This document shows positions 8,783 through 16,465 of a stretch of DNA of 54,453 bases, in pieces. The stretch is from Pseudooceanicola sediminis (GTDB lineage: Bacteria > Pseudomonadota > Alphaproteobacteria > Rhodobacterales > Rhodobacteraceae): the NCBI RefSeq assembly GCF_003575965.1, contig NZ_QWJJ01000021.1, positions 1 through 54,453 on the forward strand, in the 5' to 3' direction. The stretch's first letter is position 1; the number at the start of each line of letters is the position of its first letter. A model generated the notes under the pieces. It saw only the letters and a list, made by a program, of their open reading frames with translations. It did no database searches and had not been told where the DNA came from. The translations under genes and the position numbers were made by a program.

Positions 8783-9961
8783 ATGACCGAGATCGCTGGC
8801 GAATTGGGTTCCGAAGCATCGGGTGCGCCGCGCCCGCAACTGGATGTCGGGATCGTGCATGACTGGATGCCCGGTCTGGCCGGGGGCGAGCGGGTGGTGC
8901 AGCAGATGGCAGCCACCTTTCCCAACAGCAAGATATACACGCTGTTCGATTTCCTGAGCGCGGCCGAGCGGGCCGAGGTCTCTGGCGGTGCACCGATCGA
9001 GGTCAGCCGGCTGAACACCTGGCCCGGCGTGCAGAAATACTATCGCTACCTGCTGCTGCAATGCACCCGCGCGATCGAGGAATTCAACGTGACCCATCAC
9101 GAGGTGGTGCTGAGCTCCTCGGCGGCGCTGGCCAAGGGGGTCATCACCTCGCCCGAGCAGCCCCATATCGCCTATATTCACAGCCCGGCCCGCTATGCCT
9201 GGGATCTGACGCACGAATATATCGATGAGCTGGGGGGCTTTGCCGCCGGGCTGAAGAAACGCGCCGCGCGCGAGATGATGCACCGGTTCCGCAAATGGGA
9301 CATGCGCACCGTGGCGCAGGTCGATCACTACGTCGCGAATTCCGAGTTCATCCGCAAGCGGATCTGGAAAACCTGGCGGCGCGAGGCCCAGGTCATCTAT
9401 CCCCCCGTGGACACCTCGGCCTTCGACCTCGGGACCGGCCCGCGCGAGGAGTTCTATTTCACCGCATCACGCATGGTGCCCTACAAGCGGATCCCGATGA
9501 TCGTCGCGGCCTTCAACGCCCGCCCGCATCTGAAACTGGTCGTCTCTGGCGATGGCCCGGAAATGGACAAGGTGCGCGCATTGGCCGGGGCGAATATCGA
9601 ATTGCTGGGCCATGTGCCTTTCGAGACCCTGCGCGAAAAGATGCAGAAGGCCCGTGCCTTCGTCTTTGCCGCCAAGGAAGATTTCGGCATCGTCCCGGTC
9701 GAGGCACAGGCCTGCGGCTGTCCGGTGATCGCGCTTGGCCATGGCGGGACCGCGGAAACGGTGCGCAACCTTGGCATGGATGATCCGACGGGCGTCTGGT
9801 TCGACCGCCAGACAGCCGAGGATCTGGGTGCAGCGGTCGACCGTTTCGAGGCCGAGCTTTCGGCCTTCAATGCCGAGGCCTGCCGCAACAATGCCCTCAG
9901 CTTTGGCGTGGCGCGGTTCCGCCGGGAGCTGGAGGACTGCGTGCGCGCGCAATTGGCCTGA
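8783..9961 (+). CDS. Glycosyltransferase family 4
   Basis: This 392-residue GT-B enzyme probably adds a sugar, perhaps mannose from GDP-mannose, to the lipid-linked repeat unit at the inner membrane. The N-terminal domain starts VGIVHDWMPGLAGGERVVQQ and contains IAYIHSPARYAWDLTHEYID. The C-terminal donor domain has FYFTASRMVPYKR and the E-x7-E type motif EDFGIVPVEAQACGCPVIA. The ATG at 8783 has AAGAGGA upstream; the frame extends slightly left without a better ribosome site. The pair with manC and ugd suggests one transcript. Its end is 18 bp from the converging spike-like genes. Substrate is an inference only. Confidence 0.88.
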   Translation: MTEIAGELGSEASGAPRPQLDVGIVHDWMPGLAGGERVVQQMAATFPNSKIYTLFDFLSAAERAEVSGGAPIEVSRLNTWPGVQKYYRYLLLQCTRAIEEFNVTHHEVVLSSSAALAKGVITSPEQPHIAYIHSPARYAWDLTHEYIDELGGFAAGLKKRAAREMMHRFRKWDMRTVAQVDHYVANSEFIRKRIWKTWRREAQVIYPPVDTSAFDLGTGPREEFYFTASRMVPYKRIPMIVAAFNARPHLKLVVSGDGPEMDKVRALAGANIELLGHVPFETLREKMQKARAFVFAAKEDFGIVPVEAQACGCPVIALGHGGTAETVRNLGMDDPTGVWFDRQTAEDLGAAVDRFEAELSAFNAEACRNNALSFGVARFRRELEDCVRAQLA

Positions 9962-9979
9962 ACGCGCAGACGTGGATGC

Positions 9980-10891
9980 CTAGCCCAGAACCCCGTCCGA
10001 GAAGACCTCGATCCGGCGCAGCTGGGCCTTGCCGAGGGGGGGCCACCAGCCCGGCGTGATCCCCTGGTCAGGCAGCACCCCGACAGACATGTCGCCATAG
10101 GTCAGACGTACATCATATGTCCCCGACAGAGTTTCGAGTGCGGCGATATCGGCGGCACGTGTGGCGGGCGCACCGCTGGTATGGATAGGGGAACTGGCGT
10201 TGCTGCCCTGTTCGACCTGAAGCCCCCAGAGGTGAATCGTGCCTGCGGCGGCCGGCATGGAATCTACCCGGTGCGGGTAAACCCGGATCTCGGTGCAGCC
10301 CGCAGGGACGGTGAAGACATGCGCGATGCGGGTCCAGCCATTGCCATGGATGTCCGTTTCATAGGCGGTGGTCGGGGTGGCGCTTGTGATGAAGCTCAGG
10401 GCCGTCTGGTTGTAGACCGCAAGGCGGTTCTCGCTCGCGGTGCCGAACTTGCGATAGTAGCTGAAGGTCAGCGTCTCGCCCGGGGTGGCGGGGATCAGGG
10501 CATAGAGGAAACCGTCGCTGCCCGAGACCATGGAGGCGTTCGTCGTGCCATCGGGCGAGGTCTCGGCCGAGGCCGAGATGGTCAGGCCGTTCGGAGATTG
10601 CCAGACAGCGGCCTGGGTCAGGTCATGGCTGTAGGGCAGTCGGTTGCTGGCGGCAGCTTCGATCAGCAGGCCCAGAATGACCGGAGAGAGAGGATCGCGG
10701 GCCAGGCGGGCGGTATCGGCACCGACCGTGGCAAACAGACCGGTGGCCCCGATCTGTGGCGCAGGCCCGGCCCGGGTCAGCGACAGCCCGGCGGGCAGGC
10801 TGCCGGTGGTGCAATCGAAGCTGGCCAGGGCGCGCGCTGCGGGTCGCCCCCCGGCCAGCGTTGCGATGGAATGATCGAGACCGATCATCAT
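9980..10891 (-). CDS. Phage/GTA head-spike fiber-like protein
   Basis: This 303-residue protein lacks a signal peptide. The middle part (GLLIEAAASNRLPYSHDLTQAAVWQ, then SASAETSPDGTTNASMVSGSDG) has the layout of a jelly-roll carbohydrate-binding domain common in phage head-spike and tail-fiber proteins. It ends with ...GTIHLWGLQVEQGSNASSPI, a typical closing strand. The small gene upstream overlaps it by ATGA and matches the spike-base family of the Rhodobacter capsulatus gene transfer agent; there the spike proteins bind the polysaccharide capsule. The pair sits antisense inside the polysaccharide operon. Binding of the polymer made here is an inference. A free lectin-like protein is the main alternative. 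Confidence 0.62.
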   Translation of the reverse strand: MMIGLDHSIATLAGGRPAARALASFDCTTGSLPAGLSLTRAGPAPQIGATGLFATVGADTARLARDPLSPVILGLLIEAAASNRLPYSHDLTQAAVWQSPNGLTISASAETSPDGTTNASMVSGSDGFLYALIPATPGETLTFSYYRKFGTASENRLAVYNQTALSFITSATPTTAYETDIHGNGWTRIAHVFTVPAGCTEIRVYPHRVDSMPAAAGTIHLWGLQVEQGSNASSPIHTSGAPATRAADIAALETLSGTYDVRLTYGDMSVGVLPDQGITPGWWPPLGKAQLRRIEVFSDGVLG

Positions 10892-11154
10892 GTCACCATG
10901 AAGGCATGGATACCCGAGGCGGTCGTGCCACTGGCCTGGACCTGGCGCACACCGACCGGCAGAATGGAAAAATCACCAACCTTGACCGACCGCAGCTCTC
11001 CCTTGACGGACATGAAGGCGATCGTTCCAGCGGTTTCGACAAAGAGAGCGACGGCGACCTGCGCCAGATCCGTGTCATCGGCAGGCGTCACCGGGACAAG
11101 ATCCTGGCTGGGTCCGTTGAGGGCCTGGGCGCGGCTTTCAAAGGGATTTCTCAC
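10888..11154 (-). CDS. Spike base protein, RCAP_Rcc01079-like
   Basis: This 88-residue protein begins RNPFESRAQALNGPSQDLVPVTPADDTDL and ends SVKVGDFSILPVGVRQVQASGTTASGIHAFMV. Both blocks match the small spike-base proteins known from the head of the Rhodobacter gene transfer agent and related phages. The GTG start at 11154 has a strong GAGGAGAG upstream. The stop overlaps the start of the spike-fiber-like gene (ATGA), so the two are translationally coupled. No other capsid or tail gene is nearby, so this is not a prophage remnant with structural genes. A helper role for a virion encoded elsewhere, or re-use in the cell envelope, are both possible. Confidence 0.66.
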   Translation of the reverse strand: MRNPFESRAQALNGPSQDLVPVTPADDTDLAQVAVALFVETAGTIAFMSVKGELRSVKVGDFSILPVGVRQVQASGTTASGIHAFMVT

Positions 11155-11533
11155 TTAACTCTCCTCTACATGGTCCGGGGGGCAAATCTGCACGGCCCGT
11201 GCGACGTTGCATTGCAGGAGGTTCTAGAAGTGAATGCTTAACCGTATCTTCTGCCACCGTGCGCCGCACCTGCGACGGCAGGGGCTGCAGGGGCGGGCCG
11301 GGCGACTGCTCAACTTACCGCCATGCGCAAGATCCCGCGACATTCGCCCTGATTTTTCGCCGGCTTCATCTCGACATGGCGGAGCGTGGGGAATAAGCCT
11401 TGAAGGTAATTGAACAGCTATACTTTACTCAGACGCATTGGCGTCATGGGGACATGAGATGATACTTCAGGCGCATCCATCCGATTTCCGCGCCGCCCGG
11501 ACCCGAATTTTCAGAAACCCGAGATAATATCAA
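11155..11533. promoter_or_regulatory. Divergent intergenic region between spike pair and pyruvyl transferase gene
   Basis: This 379-bp spacer separates divergent genes and must hold promoters for both. A palindrome GACGC-ATTG-GCGTC lies at 11432-11445, about 90 bp before the pyruvyl transferase start. No credible gene was found in it. Confidence 0.45.
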
Positions 11534-12841
11534 ATGAAACGCATAGTTAGTGCCTTGCTCCCCCCAGCATTGCGGAACCGTATTCATGCCTACAGGGCCA
11601 GGAAAAACTGGGACGAGGTGCTGAACAACTGGGCGCAGGCCGCCGCGCAGGGCAAGGCCGCCACCCTGTCGCAAAAGCGCGGACGGATCCTGATTTTCCC
11701 CAGTGATCTGGACGCCATCACAGGCGCCCTGGGCGACGATGCGATGATCACCGCCACCGTGGACATGTTCCGCACCGTGCATCCCGATCTGGCCGTCGAC
11801 ATGTTCTGCAGCGCGGGCGCCAGCGAGATCGTGCGCGCCAAGGGGTTCACTCCGGTGATCCTGCCCCCGATGAAAGATTTTCCCCAGGCCATGGCGGACC
11901 GTTTCAAGGGCGCGCCCTATGACGCGATGATCGCCCTGGGGGCGGATATCATGGATGGCTATTACAGTGTCACCTCGACCGCCCGCATCCTGATCGCCGC
12001 CGACCTCGCCGTGCGCAACGGCATTCCCGCGACGATCCTGGGCTGCAGCTTCAACGACAAGCCCGCCCCTGCGCTGGCCGCGGTCTATGGACGGCTCGAC
12101 AAACGGGTCGATCTGAACATGCGGGACGAGATTTCCTTTGACCGGGTCAGGGCCTTCGCCCCCGTCACACCCCGTCTCGTGGCCGATTCCGCCTTTACCC
12201 TGGCCCCCGGCCATGCCGACCCCGAGGCCGTGGCCTGGGTCGAAGCGCAGCGCGCGGCGCAGCGCAGCGTGGTCGGCGTGAATGTGCACCCGATGCTGAT
12301 CAAGGGCGCGACCGAGGCGGACGTGGAAAAGATCGTCGCCGCCTCCGTGACCGCGCTGCGGGATGTTTCCGGCAGGCAGCCGGTGTCCTGGCTGATGCTG
12401 CCGCATGATTATCGCGGTTCGGATGGTGATGCGACCTGCCTGCGCCCGATCTTCGACCGCCTGAAGGCTGCGGGCCTGACCAACCTGCACTACCTGGATG
12501 GCGAACACCGTGCGGCCGACCTGAAGGCTGTGGCGGGGCATCTGGACGGGGTGATCACGGGGCGGATGCACCTGGCGATTGCCGCACTTGGGAAAGGCGT
12601 GCCGGTGCTGAGCCTGACCTATCAGGACAAGTTCGAAGGGCTCTACCGCCATTTCGGCCTGCCGCGCTCGCTGCTGCTGCCTCCGGCGATTTTCGACACA
12701 CCCGACGCGCTGGCCAGCAACATGGAAGACTTTGTGACCGCGCTGCCGGACCTGACCGGGATCGTTGCCGAGGCAAAGCCCAAGGTGCTTGATCTGGCCC
12801 GGGAAAACTACACGCGCTATACTGCGCAGGAAACCGTCTGA
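11534..12841 (+). CDS. Polysaccharide pyruvyl transferase family protein
   Basis: This 435-residue protein matches the family that places ketal-linked pyruvate from phosphoenolpyruvate on polymer sugars, adding negative charge. ALGADIMDGYYS lies early. GVNVHPMLIKGATEAD and WLMLPHDYRGSDGD mark the two-domain fold, and GVITGRMHLAIAALGKGVPVLSLTYQDKFEGLYRHFG is the strongly conserved C-terminal signature. Residues 1-50 are a basic extension. Only a weak ribosome site precedes the ATG. It starts a plus-strand run continuing with a glycosyltransferase, sulfotransferase, FrhB-like protein and flippase. Some family members use other substrates, so the acceptor is unknown. Confidence 0.85.
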   Translation: MKRIVSALLPPALRNRIHAYRARKNWDEVLNNWAQAAAQGKAATLSQKRGRILIFPSDLDAITGALGDDAMITATVDMFRTVHPDLAVDMFCSAGASEIVRAKGFTPVILPPMKDFPQAMADRFKGAPYDAMIALGADIMDGYYSVTSTARILIAADLAVRNGIPATILGCSFNDKPAPALAAVYGRLDKRVDLNMRDEISFDRVRAFAPVTPRLVADSAFTLAPGHADPEAVAWVEAQRAAQRSVVGVNVHPMLIKGATEADVEKIVAASVTALRDVSGRQPVSWLMLPHDYRGSDGDATCLRPIFDRLKAAGLTNLHYLDGEHRAADLKAVAGHLDGVITGRMHLAIAALGKGVPVLSLTYQDKFEGLYRHFGLPRSLLLPPAIFDTPDALASNMEDFVTALPDLTGIVAEAKPKVLDLARENYTRYTAQETV

Positions 12842-12869
12842 CGATGTGCTGCAGAGACGGATGCCCCGC

Positions 12870-14099
12870 ATGAAAATCGTCCTCGTCACCAGCGTTCCCG
12901 CCTTTCCGACCACGGCCGGCAACCGCAGCCGGATTCGGGAACTGGCCCGGGCCATCACCGACCTGGGGCATGAGCTGACCTTCGTGTCGCTGCCCTCCGA
13001 ACTGGACCAGGGCGATCCTGCAGCCCATGCGGCGGCCTTCGGTGCGGATAATTACGTGCAGATCGACAATGGCGGTGCCTTTGGCCACAAGCTCTATCGC
13101 GCCCGCCGCAAGGTGCGCCTCGGGGTGCGCAAGGCGCTGCGCCTGATGGGCTTCGAGACCGGGCATTATTCCGCGCTTGATCAGACCTGGAGCGATCGCT
13201 GGCAGGCCCGCCTGAAAGAGGTCGGGCGGGATGCCGATGCCGTGATCGTCGAATATGTCTTCAACTCCCGCGTCTTCGAGGCCTTTCCGAAAGCCGCACG
13301 GCGGCTGCTGGATACCCATGACGCCTTTGGCGACCGACATAAATCCTACCTCGCCCAGGGCATGAAGATCGGTTACTGGATCTCGCTGCGCCCCGAGGAT
13401 GAAAACGCCGGGTTCCGGCGGGCCGATGCGATCCTGGCCATTCAGGAAGAAGAGGCCGAGCGCTTTAGAAAGCAGCTCGCATCGGACGGGCAGGGCGGTT
13501 CCCAGGGGAATGGGCGCGGGAATGGACCCGAGATCGACATCGTCAGCCATTTCCTGAACCTCGGGGATGCCATCGAGGACTTCAGCAATGGCCACACGGC
13601 AATGTTCCTGGCCTCCAACAACCCCTCCAACCGCCAGGCCATCCGCGATTTCATCGACAACGTCCTGCCGTTGGTGGTGCAAGAGATCCCTGATTTCGAT
13701 CTGGCGCTGGTCGGGTCGATCTGCAGCCAGGTCCCGGACATGGCAAACGTGACCAAGCTGGGGCGGGTCGATGACCTCAAGGATGCTTTCCAGCGCTCGC
13801 CGCTGTCGGTGAACCCGATGCTGGTTGGCACCGGCATCAACATCAAGCTACTGGATGCAATGGCCGCAGGTGTGCCGACAATCTCGACAGAGACCGGGGT
13901 GCGCGGCCTGCCCGAGAGCTATCGCAAGGGCGTCGTCATTGTCGGCGATCGCGATTATGCGGCCTTTGCCGCCGAGATCGTGCGCTTTGCCCGCGACGAG
14001 GCATTGCGCCGGGAAATGGGCGCCGCCGCCTATGCCGAGGCCGAGCGTTGGAACGCAGAGCAGGCCAGTGCCCTCAGCCGGTGCCTTTCGGGCGCCTGA
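12870..14099 (+). CDS. Glycosyltransferase family 4
   Basis: The product has about 409 residues and a GT-B fold. It opens MKIVLVTSVPAFPTTAGNRSR, with the glycine-containing acceptor loop, and RLLDTHDAFGDRHK lies in the first domain. LVGTGINIKLLDAMAAGVPTIS in the second domain is the donor-binding region typical of family 4. The ATG at 12870 gives the canonical start; ATG 12861 in the same frame is possible. The gene begins 28 bp after the pyruvyl transferase stop and is probably co-transcribed with it. It should act on the repeat unit at the cytoplasmic membrane. The linkage cannot be predicted. Confidence 0.85.
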   Translation: MKIVLVTSVPAFPTTAGNRSRIRELARAITDLGHELTFVSLPSELDQGDPAAHAAAFGADNYVQIDNGGAFGHKLYRARRKVRLGVRKALRLMGFETGHYSALDQTWSDRWQARLKEVGRDADAVIVEYVFNSRVFEAFPKAARRLLDTHDAFGDRHKSYLAQGMKIGYWISLRPEDENAGFRRADAILAIQEEEAERFRKQLASDGQGGSQGNGRGNGPEIDIVSHFLNLGDAIEDFSNGHTAMFLASNNPSNRQAIRDFIDNVLPLVVQEIPDFDLALVGSICSQVPDMANVTKLGRVDDLKDAFQRSPLSVNPMLVGTGINIKLLDAMAAGVPTISTETGVRGLPESYRKGVVIVGDRDYAAFAAEIVRFARDEALRREMGAAAYAEAERWNAEQASALSRCLSGA

Positions 14100-14110
14100 G
14101 ATCAGGGTGC

Positions 14111-14130
14111 CCGGCGATCGACATCGCCGG
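14111..14130 (+). other. Perfect hairpin between glycosyltransferase and Stf0 genes
   Basis: CCGGCGAT-CGAC-ATCGCCGG forms an 8-bp stem with a 4-base loop and no T-tract. It is another GC-rich hairpin in an intergenic gap of this operon. Confidence 0.45.
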
Positions 14131-14171
14131 ACATGATACGGATGACATCACGAATACAGGGGGTGAAGGGT

Positions 14172-14969
14172 ATGCAAACGACCTCGACACATGCCTACGA
14201 AGACCAGTTTTCGCCTGAGTACGACATCGCTGATGCCCCCGCCCCCGAGCGGACGATCATCATCGCCTCGACACCGCGTTCGGGCAGTCACATGCTGGGC
14301 CACGCGATGACGGCGACCGATGCCATGGGGCGCCCGTTTGAATATTCGCCGCCGCAGAACGCCGAGGAATGGCAGCGCCGCCTGGGTCAGCCCGACATGA
14401 AATCGGCCCTGCGCGAAATCATGAAGCGGCGCACGACCCGGAACGGCGTCTTTGCGGCCAAACTTCACTATGAACACCTGTCCCTCTTCGGGGGCCTGCA
14501 GGCGGCGCTGGATTTTTTCCCGAATCCCGTGGTGGTGCGTGTGGTGCGCGCCGATCTGCTGCGTCAGGCAATCTCTCTCTGCGTGGCACGTCAGACCGGC
14601 GTCTGGATCAGCTCGATGACGGGCAACGGCAAGACCCCCGTCTATGATTACGAGGCGATCCGGGCCGAGGTCGAACGGGTGGCCCTGCACAATGCCCTCT
14701 GGGACAGCGAGCTGGCTGCGGCCGGTGTGCCCGCCCTGACGGTGGAATTCGAAGCGTCGCGCACGGATACGGCGAATGTGCTGCGGCGGATCGCGGATTT
14801 CGCGGGGATCGACCTCGCCGAGGCCGCCATTCCCGACCAGCCGCGCACCCGCAAGCAATCCGGCGGTCTGGCCGAGAAATGGATCGAGGCCTACCGCGAG
14901 GATCTGAACCGGACAAAGGGCCGTTCTGGGGTGCGGATCATGCGCAACGTCCTGCACAAGCTGAAGTAG
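14172..14969 (+). CDS. Stf0-type sulfotransferase
   Basis: This protein of about 265 residues should move sulfate from PAPS to a sugar. RTIIIASTPRSGSHMLGHAM is the 5'-phosphosulfate loop. VVVRVVRADLLRQAISLCVARQT corresponds to the 3'-phosphate region, and the end resembles the mycobacterial trehalose sulfotransferase Stf0 family. I chose ATG 14172, preceded by AGGGGG, over ATG 14133. The gene lies inside the polysaccharide operon between a glycosyltransferase and an FrhB-like gene. Together with the adenylylsulfate kinase at the left edge it points to sulfated polymer. A second, unrelated sulfotransferase lies at 23740. The acceptor is unknown. Confidence 0.83.
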   Translation: MQTTSTHAYEDQFSPEYDIADAPAPERTIIIASTPRSGSHMLGHAMTATDAMGRPFEYSPPQNAEEWQRRLGQPDMKSALREIMKRRTTRNGVFAAKLHYEHLSLFGGLQAALDFFPNPVVVRVVRADLLRQAISLCVARQTGVWISSMTGNGKTPVYDYEAIRAEVERVALHNALWDSELAAAGVPALTVEFEASRTDTANVLRRIADFAGIDLAEAAIPDQPRTRKQSGGLAEKWIEAYREDLNRTKGRSGVRIMRNVLHKLK

Positions 14970-15028
14970 GCCCACCCGGGCCTCCGGGCCGGGACACCCA
15001 AGTTGGCAAGTTGGAAAGCGAGTTGAGC

Positions 15029-16420
15029 GTGGATATCAAGGATGTCGTTTCAGGTGGGTTCTGTGTGGGCTGTGGCGGTTGCGCTGCCGTGGCCAGCCAG
15101 AGCATCAAGATGCAGCGCAGCGATGAACAGACCTACCTGCCGCAGCTTGCCGATGCCGCGCCCGAGGTGCTGGAGGCGGCAAACCGGGTCTGTCCGTTCT
15201 CGGATGCCTCGCGGGACGAAACGGACCTCGCCCAGGATCTCTACGAGGGGCGCGTGGATCACCGGGCAGAGAGCGCGGGTTATTACCAGACGCTTCATGC
15301 AGGCCATATCAACGACGATGCGCAGGTTCTGGGCAGCAGTTCCGGCGGGCTGACCAGCTGGTTCCTGCTGCGGCTGCTGGAACAGGGCCGCATCGATGGG
15401 GTGATCCATGTCGGCAGCACCGGTACGCAGCAACCGCTCTATGATTTCACGGTCTCCGAGAGCGCGGACGAGGTGCTGGGCCGGCGCAAATCCCAGTATT
15501 ACGCCGTGCAGTTTTCCGACGTCATCGCCCGGATCCGGGGCAATGGTCGCCGCTACGCCTTTGTCGGTGTTCCCTGTTTCGTGAAATCGATGCGGGCATT
15601 GGCCAATGAGGATGCAGTGCTAAAGTCACAGCTGGTCTGGCATGTCGGGCTGGTCTGCGGCCACATGAAAAGCGGCGCGTTTTCACAAGCGATGGCCGAT
15701 CAGCTGGGCGTCCCGCCCCAGCAGGTTGGTGCGGTGGATTTCCGCGTGAAAGACCCCGAAGCCCCGGCAAACGCCTATTCCTTCGGCGTGCGCGCAGCGG
15801 GGCAGGAGGCCTGGAAAACCCGGATGTCGCGCACCCTGTTGGGGGGGAACTGGGGGCATGCGCTGTTCCAGCTGAAGGCCTGCGATTATTGCGACGACAT
15901 CTTTGCCGAAACGGCGGACATCTGTTTTGGGGATGCCTGGTTGCCCCGCTTCGAGGCGAACTGGCGCGGTACCAACGTCGTGCTCTGCCGCACGACCGAG
16001 GCGGCGGAAATCTTTGCCGAAGCGCAAGACGACATCACGCTCGAGACCATCGACCTCGCCGATCTGGAAAAGACCCAGGCCGGCAATTTCCGCCATCGTC
16101 GCGAAGGCCTGTCCTACCGGCTGGAACTGGATGTCGCAGCTGGTCGGATGGTGCCGAAAAAGCGCGTCGCTCCGGGGCAGTTTACCCTGCCGGCAGACCG
16201 CAAGAAGATCGTCGAGATCCGGCGCGACATGGCGGCGCGCAGCCATACCGCCTGGCTGGAGGCCCGCAAGAGCGGAGACATGCCTGCCTTTTACCGCGAG
16301 ATGCAGGGCTATGCCGACCGAATGCAGGCGATTTATCGCCGCGCCGAAAAAGGCGGCCTGAAGAACCTGGTGAAGCGTGTGATACGCAAACTCGTCCGCA
16401 CCCTACGCCCTGCTGCATAG
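15029..16420 (+). CDS. FrhB/FdhB-like iron-sulfur protein of polysaccharide clusters
   Basis: The product of about 463 residues has the N- and C-terminal domains named after the F420 hydrogenase/dehydrogenase beta subunit. CVGCGGCAAV near the N-terminus and CDYCDDIFAETADICFGDAW in the middle are the cysteine motifs for Fe-S clusters. FVGVPCFVKSMRAL and HVGLVCGH match the C-terminal domain. Relatives recur in exopolysaccharide clusters beside pyruvyl transferases, but their reaction is not established. The likely start is the GTG at 15029, giving MDIKDVVSGGFC; TTG codons at 15011 and 15023 are alternatives. The basic last 30 residues may bind the membrane. F420 use is not implied. Confidence 0.8.
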   Translation: MDIKDVVSGGFCVGCGGCAAVASQSIKMQRSDEQTYLPQLADAAPEVLEAANRVCPFSDASRDETDLAQDLYEGRVDHRAESAGYYQTLHAGHINDDAQVLGSSSGGLTSWFLLRLLEQGRIDGVIHVGSTGTQQPLYDFTVSESADEVLGRRKSQYYAVQFSDVIARIRGNGRRYAFVGVPCFVKSMRALANEDAVLKSQLVWHVGLVCGHMKSGAFSQAMADQLGVPPQQVGAVDFRVKDPEAPANAYSFGVRAAGQEAWKTRMSRTLLGGNWGHALFQLKACDYCDDIFAETADICFGDAWLPRFEANWRGTNVVLCRTTEAAEIFAEAQDDITLETIDLADLEKTQAGNFRHRREGLSYRLELDVAAGRMVPKKRVAPGQFTLPADRKKIVEIRRDMAARSHTAWLEARKSGDMPAFYREMQGYADRMQAIYRRAEKGGLKNLVKRVIRKLVRTLRPAA

Positions 16421-16465
16421 GGTTTTAGGTCCCGGTGTCCCCCCTCTGTCATGGAAGCTAGGTAG

